A DNA stretch of 64,000 bases, from positions 4,498,721-4,562,720 of the forward strand of contig NZ_AP018178.1 in the NCBI RefSeq assembly GCF_002368195.1, in the 5' to 3' direction. Every line of letters starts with the position of its first letter. Position 1 is the stretch's first letter. Below the pieces are notes generated by a model. The model had not been told where the DNA came from. It saw only the letters and a program-made list of their open reading frames with translations, and ran no database searches. Below, piece after piece: positions 44,992 through 53,559 of the stretch. Source of the DNA: Calothrix sp. NIES-2100 (lineage in GTDB: Bacteria > Cyanobacteriota > Cyanobacteriia > Cyanobacteriales > Nostocaceae). Position numbers and translations under genes: made by a program.

Positions 44992-45785
44992 CACTTGCAG
45001 GTAAAGTCGCTTTGGTTACAGGCAGTAGTCAAGGTATCGGACAAGGAATAGTTCTACGTTTAGCTCAAGCAGGAGCAGATGTTGTGATTAACTACCGCTC
45101 TCACCCAGAAGGCGCTGAAGAAACTCTAGAAAAAGTGAAAGCGATCGGTGGTAAGTGCTATCTAGCAGAGTGTCCAAATTCCCAGGCTTATACGGTTCAA
45201 TCAGACTTAGGCAATGTGGATATGGTGCGCGAACTGATTGCAGAGAGCGTTGGACACTTTGGCAAGCTGGATATTTTGGTAAACAATGCCGGAATTGAAA
45301 AACATGCTCCTTTCTGGGAAGTGACCGAAGCAGATTATGATGCGGTTCTCAATATCAATTTAAAAGGTGTATTTTTTGCAACCCAAGCATTTGTGAACCA
45401 CCTGCTGGAAACCAAACGTCCCGGAAAGATTATCAACATCAGTTCGGTACATGAAGATTTGCCCTTTCCCAACTTCACAGCTTACTGCGTCAGCAAAGGC
45501 GGAATGAAAATGTTTACCCGCAATCTGGCAGTAGAATTGGGCGCACTGGGAATCACAATTAACAATGTAGCACCAGGAGCAATTGAAACTCCCATTAATA
45601 CTAAGCTGTTGAATGACCCAGAAAAACTAGGCGCGTTGCTCAAGAACATTCCCCTCGGTCGCTTGGGTCAACCAAAAGATGTCGCTTCCCTAGTAGCATT
45701 TCTCGCTTCCTCGGAGGCTGACTACATCACAGGTAGCACTTTCTTTGTAGATGGGGGATTGCTTTGGAACTATCAAGAACAATAA
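44988..45785 (+). CDS. SDR-family glucose-1-dehydrogenase-like oxidoreductase
   Basis: 265 residues, classical short-chain dehydrogenase. NAD(P) site VALVTGSSQGIGQGI, NNAG in ILVNNAGIEK, catalytic S in NISSVHE and Y..K in AYCVSKGGMKMF, and C-terminal DYITGSTFFVDGGL. Close in style to proteins annotated as glucose 1-dehydrogenase; the true substrate is unknown. Oddity: between KAIGGK and AYTVQSDLGN lies CYLAECPNSQ, a ten-residue (30-base) block that relatives lack. It sits in a surface region between beta3 and beta4. The start codon is inside a hairpin. The stop overlaps the aquaporin start (TAATG), so the two are translated together. Confidence 0.88.
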   Translation: MTLAGKVALVTGSSQGIGQGIVLRLAQAGADVVINYRSHPEGAEETLEKVKAIGGKCYLAECPNSQAYTVQSDLGNVDMVRELIAESVGHFGKLDILVNNAGIEKHAPFWEVTEADYDAVLNINLKGVFFATQAFVNHLLETKRPGKIINISSVHEDLPFPNFTAYCVSKGGMKMFTRNLAVELGALGITINNVAPGAIETPINTKLLNDPEKLGALLKNIPLGRLGQPKDVASLVAFLASSEADYITGSTFFVDGGLLWNYQEQ

Positions 45786-46603
45786 TGATGCAAATACTAC
45801 GGAAACATTATCCCGAATATTTGATGGAAGCTGCGGGGCTGGGCATCTTTATGATTTCTGCGGCGGTAGTGACTGCGTTATTAGAGCATCCAGCTTCATC
45901 AATTCGACAGGCAATTGCTGACCCACTTTTACGGCGGTTCATTATTGGTTTGGCAATGGGATTGACTGCTATTTGTATTATTTATTCCCCTTGGGGTAAG
46001 CAGTCAGGCGCACATATTAATCCAGTTGTCACCTTAACTTTCTTCCGTCTCGGCAAAATTAAACCGTGGGATGCTCTTTTTTACATTTTGGCTCAGTTCG
46101 TCGGTGCATTGTTGGGATTGCTATTAGCCGCAGTGGTGTTTAAAAATGCAGTTACCGATCCAGCTATAAATTATATAATCACAATTCCTGGTGTAGGTGG
46201 TGCAGGTGTGGCGTTCTTGGCTGAACTGGTGATTTCCTTTGGGGTAATGCTCACGATCTTATTTGTATCCAATACCCCGAAACTATCACCATTTACAGGC
46301 ATATTTGCCGGAGTGCTGATTGCAACTTACATCACCGTAGAAGCACCACTGTCAGGTATGAGTATGAATCCAGCCCGTACTCTAGCATCGGCGATTCCGG
46401 CTCAAAATTGGACAGCTATCTGGGTTTATTTCACCGCACCACTTTTAGGGATGCTCACAGCTGCTGAGGTATACGTGAGAACCAGAGGTAGAAATGCTGT
46501 AAAGTGCGCGAAATTGCATCACCACAACAACAAACGCTGTATCTTTCGCTGTGGCTACCGCCAGCAAAAGCTTGGTGATACCAAATGGATACTAAAGCGT
46601 TAG
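45785..46603 (+). CDS. aquaporin (MIP family) with altered first NPA box and tail
   Basis: About 272 residues from ATG 45785. Six helices with two half-helix loops: the first box is GAHINPVVTLTFFRLGK (NPV instead of NPA), the second GMSMNPARTLASAIPA (NPA, with the channel arginine). MIP proteins conduct water or small neutral solutes such as glycerol. The last ~40 residues after AAEVYVRTRGR (KLHHHNNKRCIFRCGYRQQK...) are basic and cysteine-rich. They run into a dispersed repeat that supplies the stop codon. Coupled to the SDR gene, so a shared small polyol/sugar substrate is possible but unproven. Confidence 0.85.
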   Translation: MMQILRKHYPEYLMEAAGLGIFMISAAVVTALLEHPASSIRQAIADPLLRRFIIGLAMGLTAICIIYSPWGKQSGAHINPVVTLTFFRLGKIKPWDALFYILAQFVGALLGLLLAAVVFKNAVTDPAINYIITIPGVGGAGVAFLAELVISFGVMLTILFVSNTPKLSPFTGIFAGVLIATYITVEAPLSGMSMNPARTLASAIPAQNWTAIWVYFTAPLLGMLTAAEVYVRTRGRNAVKCAKLHHHNNKRCIFRCGYRQQKLGDTKWILKR

Positions 46604-46628
46604 CGAAGCTCCTCCAAAGGAGGCTCGC
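46597..46628. repeat. small dispersed palindromic repeat, copy 2
   Basis: 32 bases starting GCGTTAGCGAAGCTCCTCC and ending GGAGGCTCGC; 29/32 identical to the copy at 21836-21867. Its TAG (46601-46603) ends the aquaporin frame. Confidence 0.8.
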
Positions 46629-46646
46629 CTACCCCGTCCCTAACTA

Positions 46647-47999
46647 GTGCCAACAGATAAACAGGAACAGGAAATGTTAGAAAATATCCGACGAATTCAG
46701 AATCCCATTATCAGAAGTGCTGCGACTGCAAGTATCGCATTTTCAGTAGTTACCATAGTTTCTGGTGTGGCTATTGGATTAATTAATCCAAAAGATAAAT
46801 CTGCTGCTCAAGTTGGTGTTTATTCCTCACTATTAGGAACAGGTTGTGGTGCTATCTTTGGCTTAGTCTTAACAAGCAAAGCCAGTCAGGAAATATCAGT
46901 ATCTACAGAGGTAAAATCCCATAGCAAGAATTGGCAAGATTGGCGAAATTTTGTGGTTGTTCGCAAGGTAAAAGAAAGCGAAGAAATTACCTCATTCTAC
47001 TTGCAACCAGAAGACAAAGGCGAAATTCCTAATTTTCAACCAGGTCAATTTTTAACTATCAAACTGGATATCCCCGGACAAGACAAACCTGTAATTCGTA
47101 CTTATTCTCTTTCTGATTATCCAGAACCTTGTACATATTATCGTCTTTCGATTAAACGTGAACCTGCCCCAAAAGGATTAGATGTACCGCCTGGTATAGC
47201 GTCTAATTTTATGCACGATCGCATTCACGAAGGTTCGATAATTCCGGCGAAACCACCAAATGGTAAGTTTGTTTTAGATGTGCAAAAATCCATTCCTGCG
47301 GTACTGATTAGCAATGGTGTCGGGATTACGCCAATGATGAGTATGGCAAAAGCCGTAACTCGTTTGCACCCTAACCGCCCAATTTGGTTTATACATGGTG
47401 CTAGAGATGGCAAATTCCATGCTTTTTATGATGAAGTGACAGAGTTAGCCCAACAAAATCCTCACCTAAATGTGCATTATCGCTACAGTCGTCCCACGCC
47501 TGAAGATGAGGGACATTATCACAGTATTGGTTATGTTGATGCTACTTTAATTAAAGAATTAGTACAACAAGAAGCTGAGTATTTTCTATGTGGTTCTCCA
47601 TCTTTTATGATGTCAATTATGGCAGGGTTGAAGGAATCGGGAGTACCTGATAGTAGAGTCTTCTTTGAGTCTTTTGGGAAACCGATGAAAGTTGCATCCG
47701 ACAGTCAATCCCTTACTGCAACTACAGGTGAGGAAGTGCAACAAGCCGAGATTGTTTTTGCAAAATCTGGTCAAACCCTAAATTGGCAGCAGGGAGATGG
47801 TAGTATTTTGGAATTTGCCGAAGCAAATGATATTAATCCTCCCTTTAGTTGTCGGGCGGGAATTTGTGGGACTTGTATGTGTAAAATCAGTGCTGGTGAG
47901 GTTGCTTATCAGGAAGAACCAACGGCTGCAATTGATCGGGGTTCGGTGTTGATTTGTATTTCTCAACCGGGAAGTTCTAGGGTGGTGTTGGATATTTAG
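46647..47999 (+). CDS. membrane-anchored FAD/NAD reductase with 2Fe-2S ferredoxin domain
   Basis: 450 residues; GTG start at 46647. The N-terminus has two short hydrophobic segments (SAATASIAFSVVTIVSGVAI, VGVYSSLLGTGCGAIFGLVL). An FNR-like module covers ~100-340: FAD site VIRTYSLSDYPEP, NAD site AVLISNGVGITPMMSMAKAV, FLCGSPSFMMSIM. A C-terminal plant-type ferredoxin domain has cysteines CRAGICGTCMC and LICISQP. This is the flavohemoglobin-reductase/hybrid-cluster-reductase arrangement without the globin. It would pass electrons from NAD(P)H through FAD to the cluster and then to an unknown acceptor. It stands 43 bases after the aquaporin stop, with a repeat between. Confidence 0.85.
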   Translation: MPTDKQEQEMLENIRRIQNPIIRSAATASIAFSVVTIVSGVAIGLINPKDKSAAQVGVYSSLLGTGCGAIFGLVLTSKASQEISVSTEVKSHSKNWQDWRNFVVVRKVKESEEITSFYLQPEDKGEIPNFQPGQFLTIKLDIPGQDKPVIRTYSLSDYPEPCTYYRLSIKREPAPKGLDVPPGIASNFMHDRIHEGSIIPAKPPNGKFVLDVQKSIPAVLISNGVGITPMMSMAKAVTRLHPNRPIWFIHGARDGKFHAFYDEVTELAQQNPHLNVHYRYSRPTPEDEGHYHSIGYVDATLIKELVQQEAEYFLCGSPSFMMSIMAGLKESGVPDSRVFFESFGKPMKVASDSQSLTATTGEEVQQAEIVFAKSGQTLNWQQGDGSILEFAEANDINPPFSCRAGICGTCMCKISAGEVAYQEEPTAAIDRGSVLICISQPGSSRVVLDI

Positions 48000-48107
48000 C
48001 TTCCGTTCCAAGAGCATCGTTTAACACCTCTAACCCCACTGCTTTCATCACTTGCTGTCAAATTTAGCCGAGTTAGAATATGTTTAAAATGTTGGGCAAA
48101 CAGCAAA

Positions 48108-48335
48108 ATGGACACATCTATTCTTGATAAAGTGGTTGAACAACTGAAGGTCATGCCTGAAAACCTACAGCAACAGGTACTCGAATTTGCACGCGGTTTG
48201 GCTGGTTCAACTGTTCAAGGTGTTCCAGGTCATCAATTACTGCGTTTTGCAGGGACAATATCACCAGATGATATCCAGTTAATGCGCGAAGCAATTGAAC
48301 AAAATTGTGAGCAGATTGATATCGATGAGTGGTAG
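48108..48335 (+). CDS. DUF2281/VapB-type antitoxin
   Basis: 75 residues: MDTSILDKVVEQLKVMPENL, QVLEFARGLAG, then HQLLRFAGTISPDDIQLMRE and the acidic end EQIDIDEW. This is the short DUF2281-type antitoxin, whose C-terminus neutralises a PIN toxin. The PIN gene starts 11 bases before this stop, the usual coupled arrangement. No DNA-binding fold is obvious. Confidence 0.8.
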   Translation: MDTSILDKVVEQLKVMPENLQQQVLEFARGLAGSTVQGVPGHQLLRFAGTISPDDIQLMREAIEQNCEQIDIDEW

Positions 48336-48714
48336 ATACTTGCTGGATACAAATATTATCATTGCGATTTTTGCTTCGGAGATAGCTGTCAAAAATATGC
48401 TTGCACAAGCAGACGAGGTTTTCATTCCCAGTGTTGCCGTTGGTGAGTTGTGTTATGGTGCAAGAAAATCAGGACGCTCAAAAGAGAATTTAGAGCGTAT
48501 CGATGAATTTATAGCCAACAGTACTGTACTTGGATGTGATGTCGAGACTGCTCGTTATTATGGGGAAGTAAAAAATAAGCTACGTCTTAAAGGGCGACCT
48601 TTGCCAGAAAACGATATCTGGATTGCAGCCCTGACTCTTCAGCATAACCTGACTTTGGTTACACGCGATGCTCATTTTCAAGAGGTTGAAAACCTTCATG
48701 CAATCACTTGGTGA
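48325..48714 (+). CDS. VapC-type PIN-domain ribonuclease toxin
   Basis: 129 residues from ATG 48325, overlapping the antitoxin by 11 bases; a longer frame from 48295 is not needed. PIN acidic residues are all visible: D8 in YLLDTNIIIAIF, E in VAVGELCYGARKS, D in LPENDIWIAALTL and D in LVTRDAHFQEV. VapC toxins cleave tRNA or rRNA; the specific target is unknown. The pair may stabilise the replicon. The module ends just before the palindrome array. Confidence 0.88.
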   Translation: MSGRYLLDTNIIIAIFASEIAVKNMLAQADEVFIPSVAVGELCYGARKSGRSKENLERIDEFIANSTVLGCDVETARYYGEVKNKLRLKGRPLPENDIWIAALTLQHNLTLVTRDAHFQEVENLHAITW

Positions 48715-48745
48715 GTAAATCTTACTGATGTCATAATTTAAGGAT

Positions 48746-48922
48746 GTTATGCGGAAAAATTCCATATAATCCCCTCGATCAGGGTGGTTATACGGAAAAA
48801 TTCTGCATAATATCCGAATATGGATGTTTTAAAGAAAATTTCCGTATATTATGACAAGAGGTGTATGTAATCCTTGTATATCGTCATCGAGTAAAAGATT
48901 ATATGGAAACTTTCCGTATAAT
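48746..48922. repeat. array of four 25-bp near-palindromes
   Basis: Copies at 48746-48770, 48787-48811, 48826-48850 and 48898-48922. The left half is consensus GTTATACGGAAAA and the right half ATTTCCGTATAAT, so each forms a near-perfect palindrome. Start-to-start spacing is 41, 39 and 72. They lie in the convergent gap between the vapC stop and the nuclease-like gene stop, so they are not ordinary promoter operators. Substitutions often keep pairing. Possible roles are recombination sites, protein-binding iterons or hairpin repeats. Confidence 0.8.
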
Positions 48923-48933
48923 AAATAGTTAGG

Positions 48934-49713
48934 CTAGCGACTCTCCAACATTCGTTCAATCCTCGATAGGATATTCTTTGCAGTTTCCTTAGCAGAATCG
49001 CTCGATTTACAGTTCTCAGCAGATACACGAATGATTCTTACACCCTGATCTTCCAAGTGACGTAAGCGTTCTTGTGCTGCGGATGGTGATTCTTGGTGCC
49101 AGCGATCGCCGTCCACCTCTACGACGAACGTCATACCCCTACAAATAAGAACGAAATCAGGTTCAATCCGCTTAAAGCGGGGTTGGTTGGATGTTACGAC
49201 GGGTAATGGTATTACTGGCAACCCTGTATCACGTAAAGCAACGAATAGCAGGACTTCTGGCTGAGATCTAAATAGCAATCCTTCATACTCGATAGTCGCT
49301 AGATTAGAAGAGTGTGCACGCCCTTGATTTGTCAAGCCCTTGGAGGACGAAATAGCTATTGCTGAAAGCCGAACCATAAAATTATGAGCATCACTGACCA
49401 CAATAGCGTTGGCGAGTTCAGCCAGATCTTTCTCAACTGTGGTTCGTTCTTCTGTGCCATTAAACACAGCCCAATCTCGTGGAGATAGAGACACTGTGAT
49501 TAGCCATGTCCATATCCCACCGTCCCAGTTATCGTACTCTTCAAGGGTAATGCTAACTCCACGAGTGCGTAATGCTCGCGAAACCACATCTAATCCCCGT
49601 GCATCTGCAAGTTCTGCAAGAGTGTTAGCAAGAGTTTCGGGGGGAACAGGCACCGGACACTCATCATATGATCGAGAACCACTCCGCCCATATACAGATC
49701 GGGAATTATCCAT
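48934..49713 (-). CDS. PD-(D/E)XK (Vsr/DUF559-like) nuclease-domain protein
   Basis: 259 residues. The C-terminal ~110 residues carry the Vsr/DUF559 endonuclease core: LLFRSQPEVLLFVALRDTGL (helix with E), RIEPDFVLICRGMTFVVEVD (D and ExD of the active site), GDRWHQESPSAAQERLRHLE and VRIIRVSAENC. The N-terminal half is a separate alpha/beta domain (PPETLANTLAELADARGLDV, WTWLITVSLSPRDWAVFNGT) that I do not recognise. It may be a restriction or defence-related nuclease; no methyltransferase is next to it. The four palindromes lie directly 3' of it. Confidence 0.7.
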   Translation of the reverse strand: MDNSRSVYGRSGSRSYDECPVPVPPETLANTLAELADARGLDVVSRALRTRGVSITLEEYDNWDGGIWTWLITVSLSPRDWAVFNGTEERTTVEKDLAELANAIVVSDAHNFMVRLSAIAISSSKGLTNQGRAHSSNLATIEYEGLLFRSQPEVLLFVALRDTGLPVIPLPVVTSNQPRFKRIEPDFVLICRGMTFVVEVDGDRWHQESPSAAQERLRHLEDQGVRIIRVSAENCKSSDSAKETAKNILSRIERMLESR

Positions 49714-50137
49714 AGAATTGACAAATCTGATCTAAATTAATCACGCTTTTTACACATCCGATACAATCATACTGTGAGGCAACTTCTTAGGCTGAGTTAA
49801 GATAGGAAGCCTGATAGCTCACATCTTTATTAAGCCTATACATGCCTAACAACCTTGCTGCACCGGAATGCATTAATATGGTCGGTTGAGTAGCAAAAAT
49901 CATCTGCATCCGGTGAGCACGACCGTTACCTCATAATTTTGATTGGACAGTATATCAAGATGTTGGTAGGCGATCGCATCCATCGCACTCTCATCTCTCC
50001 AGCTTAATTTCTGCTGAAATCTCAATAAGAATACTTTAGTCAAACTCTTAGCATTCCCATACTCAAATCCTTAGCAGTTTATAATTCTCCTACTGCTGTC
50101 CTGTCTGATGATGATTTCAAATCAAGGAGATAGCAGT
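49714..50137. other. divergent intergenic region without recognised gene
   Basis: About 420 bases between the nuclease-like gene (minus) and the GMC oxidoreductase (plus). One HIP1 site is present (about 49971). The AAGGAG ribosome site at 50124-50129 sets the GMC start. Nothing else was recognised. Confidence 0.5.
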
Positions 50138-51694
50138 ATGTCTGAACATTACGATGTTATCATCATTGGCACAGGCGCAGGTGGCGGAACCCTCACTTAC
50201 AAATTAGCCCAGAGTGGCAAGAAAATATTAGTACTGGAACGTGGGCCATTTTTACCCAGAGAAAAAGCTAATTGGGACACAAAGACAGTTTTTCATAGCG
50301 ATCGCTACCACAATTCTGAAGTCTGGTACGACAAAAACGGTAACGAACTACACCCTGGCATGAGTTACTTTGTCGGTGGAAATACTAAAGTTTACGGTGC
50401 AGCATTATTCCGCTTGCGAGAAAAGGATTTTGAGAAATTCCAGCATAAAGACGGCATTTCGCCAGAATGGCCGCTGAAGTATCAGGATTTTGAACCCTAT
50501 TACGTCCAAGCAGAAAAGCTTTATCAAGTGCATGGTCAAAGTGGGGAAGACCCAACAGAACCATTTCGTAGTCAAGAATATCCCTATCCTGCGGTTAGTC
50601 ACGAACCCCGCATTCAAGAAATCAATGATGTGTTGCACTCAAAAGGACTACATCCCTATCACACCCCTGTAGGTATTCACTTAAATGAAGCCCAGCGTTA
50701 CCTGAGTTCGTGTATTCGTTGCAACACTTGTGATGGTTATCCCTGCTTGGTACAAGCTAAATCCGATGCTGAAGTCAGTGCAGTTCGTCCAGTAATGGCA
50801 CAGGAGAATGTCACATTGCTGACGGAAGCCAAAGTACTGAAATTACACACTAGTCCCTCTGGGCGAGAAATCACCAGGGTAGAAGTGGATGTACAAGGCG
50901 AAGTGCGGATGTTTTCAGGGGATATTGTAGCGATCGCCTGTGGTGCGATCAACTCCTCTGTTCTGCTTCTCAAATCTGCAAACGAAAAACACCCCAACGG
51001 ACTAGCCAATAGTTCTGGTTTATTGGGGCGTAATTTCATGAAGCATGTACTTGGTTCCATCATTGGCGTATCCAAAAAGCCTAACCCGACTCTCTTCCAG
51101 AAAACCCTCTCTATCAATGATTTTTACTGGGGTGAAGAAGGTTACGACTACCCAATGGGACAAATCCAAACTCTGGGTAAAGTCAGCAAAGAAGCACTAG
51201 AAGGTAATCCAGAGGCTTATGCACCTCTGACACCTGAACAAGTTGCAACTCATTCGATTGACTGGTGGTTAACGGTGGAAGACTTACCCAACCCCAATAA
51301 CCATGTGCGTGTTGATGGCGACAAAATTATCCTTGAATATACTGAAAACAACAGCGAATCCTATAACCGTCTAGAAACACGCTGGATTGAGATTATCAAG
51401 TCCATTGAGTGCGGTCAAGAAATCATGCCGAATTGTGCCTATTTTGTGGGAGCAGGCAAAACTTATACAGGTAAATTACCATTAGATGGCGTAGGACATC
51501 AGGTTGGTACTGCACGTTTTGGCGAAGATCCTAAAACTTCAGTGTTAGATCTAGATTGCCGCACACATGATATAGATAACCTTTACATTGTTGATGGCAG
51601 CTTCTTTTGTTCTAGTGGTGCTGTTAATCCTACACTAACAATTATTGCCAACGCTTTGCGAGTAGGCGATCGCTTGATAGAAAGAATGAAATAA
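50138..51694 (+). CDS. GMC-family FAD oxidoreductase
   Basis: 518 residues from ATG 50138, chosen for AAGGAG eight bases upstream. N-terminal dinucleotide site YDVIIIGTGAGGGTLTYKLA and VLERG; GMC pattern PGMSYFVGGNTKVYGAALFR; and cysteine motif SCIRCNTCDGYPCLVQAKSD. FAD-binding VAIACGAINSSVLLLKSA follows, with C-terminal GVGHQVGTARFGEDPKTSVL and VDGSFFCSSGAVNPTLTIIA. The histidine in GVGHQ.GT is the expected catalytic-region residue. Members oxidise alcohols or sugars; the CxxCxxxxC group is typical of the bacterial cluster-like subfamily. Substrate unknown. Downstream genes are co-directional after an 82-base gap with a TTCTCTG repeat. Confidence 0.88.
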   Translation: MSEHYDVIIIGTGAGGGTLTYKLAQSGKKILVLERGPFLPREKANWDTKTVFHSDRYHNSEVWYDKNGNELHPGMSYFVGGNTKVYGAALFRLREKDFEKFQHKDGISPEWPLKYQDFEPYYVQAEKLYQVHGQSGEDPTEPFRSQEYPYPAVSHEPRIQEINDVLHSKGLHPYHTPVGIHLNEAQRYLSSCIRCNTCDGYPCLVQAKSDAEVSAVRPVMAQENVTLLTEAKVLKLHTSPSGREITRVEVDVQGEVRMFSGDIVAIACGAINSSVLLLKSANEKHPNGLANSSGLLGRNFMKHVLGSIIGVSKKPNPTLFQKTLSINDFYWGEEGYDYPMGQIQTLGKVSKEALEGNPEAYAPLTPEQVATHSIDWWLTVEDLPNPNNHVRVDGDKIILEYTENNSESYNRLETRWIEIIKSIECGQEIMPNCAYFVGAGKTYTGKLPLDGVGHQVGTARFGEDPKTSVLDLDCRTHDIDNLYIVDGSFFCSSGAVNPTLTIIANALRVGDRLIERMK

Positions 51695-51776
51695 TCACTC
51701 TCTCTTTTCTCTGACTCTGTGTTCTCTGCGTTCTCTGTGGTTCAATAATAGTTTTTGATAACATTTTTCGGAATGA

Positions 51777-52157
51777 ATGAAATCAAGCATTATGGAATAT
51801 CTAATTACCAATTTGATGACTTCGTTAGCAACATTAATTGATAGTTTGACTGGGATCATCATTGGTTTTGCGGTCTTAGAAGCCACAGTCAAAACCATAA
51901 TGCTTTATTTTAATTACCGTAAAAATATGGATCGTGCTAAAGAGCAAATTCGATTATCACTTGGTAAATGGTTGGCTCTTTCCCTTGAATTTGCACTGGC
52001 TGCTGATATCCTGCGTAGCACAATTGCTCCAACTTGGGATGATATTGGTAAATTGGCTGCCATCATTGCTTTAAGAACAGTTCTTAATTACTTCTTAAGT
52101 AAAGAAATCGAGCAAGCCACAAAGAAAAATAATATTGTGACCAATGAATCTTTTTAG
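51777..52157 (+). CDS. DUF1622 membrane protein
   Basis: 126 residues. Two helices flank a basic loop: LIDSLTGIIIGFAVLEATVK, then NYRKNMDRAKEQIRLSLGKW, then LALSLEFALAADILRSTIAP. ALRTVLNYFLSKEIE follows. This is the DUF1622 pattern (R..LG..L...LEF..A.Dil.t...P). Function unknown. It overlaps the next, similar gene by 14 bases, so the two probably form a heteromer. Confidence 0.8.
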   Translation: MKSSIMEYLITNLMTSLATLIDSLTGIIIGFAVLEATVKTIMLYFNYRKNMDRAKEQIRLSLGKWLALSLEFALAADILRSTIAPTWDDIGKLAAIIALRTVLNYFLSKEIEQATKKNNIVTNESF

Positions 52158-52455
52158 TTTCTCTGTATGGGCAGGGATAATTCAGATAATTGGAGCTTTA
52201 ATGATTGCTGCTTATGTTATCACTGCCACGCTTTTTCTGATTCCTCATCGCCATGTTGACCGTTCAAGGCTTATGGTTGCTGAAGGAGTAATTAACAGTT
52301 TGAGTTTTATGCTTTCCGCTTCTCTGTTAAGGATGATAGACCTGAGAACCTGGCAACAAATTCTGATTTTTGGATTTTTACTTGCACTCCGCACCTTTCT
52401 CAAGAAAATTTTTGTTTGGGAAAAAGCACGGATTATTGTAATCAAAGGAAGTTAA
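52144..52455 (+). CDS. small DUF1622-like membrane protein, partner of the preceding gene
   Basis: 103 residues, three helices: IIQIIGALMIAAYVITATLF, MVAEGVINSLSFMLSASLLR and QQILIFGFLLALRTFLKKIF. The layout and the LRT(F/V)L end resemble the DUF1622 protein encoded immediately upstream, suggesting a diverged duplicate. Overlapping reading frames imply translational coupling. Function unknown. Confidence 0.6.
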   Translation: MNLFSFSVWAGIIQIIGALMIAAYVITATLFLIPHRHVDRSRLMVAEGVINSLSFMLSASLLRMIDLRTWQQILIFGFLLALRTFLKKIFVWEKARIIVIKGS

Positions 52456-52457
52456 TT

Positions 52458-53324
52458 ATGAGTAATCTATGGCAACCTATAGGCAAAAATAAACCCCAAG
52501 AATTGATTGAAACTAGATTGCAAATGCACTATGCAGTTCAGTTCATTAGTATTATTGGATCTGCTCTTGCAGAACCCCTACCAGACTACAGTCACACAAG
52601 TTTGCAATGGCATCCTGAATTAGAAGTGTTTGTCGGAAAGTTAATTCGGACAATAAAACCCTTTCGAGTTGCACTAGATCCAGTTAGCCTCACTGCAATA
52701 ATTTTAGATAAACAAAGTGATACAATTGCAACTTTTCCCCTACATCAACAAACCATGAAAGATGCTTTGGATTGGCACAAACAGGAGATTGCTAAATTAG
52801 GTGTTAATGTTAGCAATATTGAGCTTCCTACCTATCCACGAGCAGATTTTCCAGACCATGTTATTGCTTATGGTGCAACTTTCGATGCTAACAGTGGACA
52901 ATTTGGACGACAGGAACTAGCAAATTACTACGCCAATACCAATCAAATTTTACAAGAAATAGTTGCGATCACAGAGGAAGCATCTGCTATCCATATTTGG
53001 CCTCATCACTTTGATATCGCCACACTCATTACTCTTGGTGGCACTAAAAACGGAGAACCGATGACTGTAGGAATTGGGATGTCACCAGGAGATACCAGCT
53101 ACAACGAACCGTATTGGTATGTTTCTCCTTATCCTTACCCCAACTCTGAAAATCTTCTACCCCTTGATGGTAATGGTTTTTGGCACACTCAAAACTGGGT
53201 TGGTGCAGTTCTAACTGCTTCTAAATTAACTAGTGAACCAGATATGCAGCGCCAGCAAATCACAGCTTTTTTAAACTCTGCTTTCCCAGCTTCAAAAGCC
53301 TTGCTTCAAGCATCAAAACTCTGA
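52458..53324 (+). CDS. conserved-looking cytoplasmic protein, possibly DUF5996-related
   Basis: 288 residues from ATG 52458, just after the DUF1622-like stop. N-terminal WQPIGKNKPQELIETRLQMH and AVQFISIIGSALAEPLPDYS, middle DALDWHKQEIAKLGVNVSNI, and late IHIWPHHFDIATLITLGG with GDTSYNEPYWYVSPYPYPNS. The combination of a first domain with a sheet of short strands and a histidine-containing WPHHFD motif is reminiscent of DUF5996-type proteins. That is a weak impression. No signal peptide. Co-directional with its neighbours and coupled to the next gene by TGATG. Confidence 0.55.
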   Translation: MSNLWQPIGKNKPQELIETRLQMHYAVQFISIIGSALAEPLPDYSHTSLQWHPELEVFVGKLIRTIKPFRVALDPVSLTAIILDKQSDTIATFPLHQQTMKDALDWHKQEIAKLGVNVSNIELPTYPRADFPDHVIAYGATFDANSGQFGRQELANYYANTNQILQEIVAITEEASAIHIWPHHFDIATLITLGGTKNGEPMTVGIGMSPGDTSYNEPYWYVSPYPYPNSENLLPLDGNGFWHTQNWVGAVLTASKLTSEPDMQRQQITAFLNSAFPASKALLQASKL

Positions 53325-53518
53325 TGATTCACAGTCCTACTTGTCTTTTTTGCTCTCATTTAGTACTTCGCCACATCCGTTCTGGAAATATTTACTGGTT
53401 TTGCAAGTATTGCTATCAAGAAGTCATTCCTGTTTCTGGGGTTGTTAAATACACTCATGGTTCTGTCTTGGGGATGCAGCCACAGTGCAATAGCAAAAAA
53501 TCTACCCTACTAAATTAA
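53324..53518 (+). CDS. small zinc-ribbon protein
   Basis: 64 residues; ATG overlaps the previous stop by one base. CLFCSHLVLRHIRSGNIYWF followed by CKYCYQEV makes a four-cysteine zinc ribbon (CxxC-x17-CxxC). The tail is short and basic. It resembles the little zinc-ribbon proteins seen in cyanobacteria, which have no known function; the coupling suggests it works with the 52458 product. Confidence 0.6.
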   Translation: MIHSPTCLFCSHLVLRHIRSGNIYWFCKYCYQEVIPVSGVVKYTHGSVLGMQPQCNSKKSTLLN

Positions 53519-53559
53519 AGCATCGAATAATGAAAAATTAAATTTGATGGAGTGTCACT

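Noticed and set aside
48746..48922. CRISPR array
   Set aside because: Repeats are palindromic, diverged and spaced irregularly (gaps of 16, 14 and 47 bases); no cas genes nearby.
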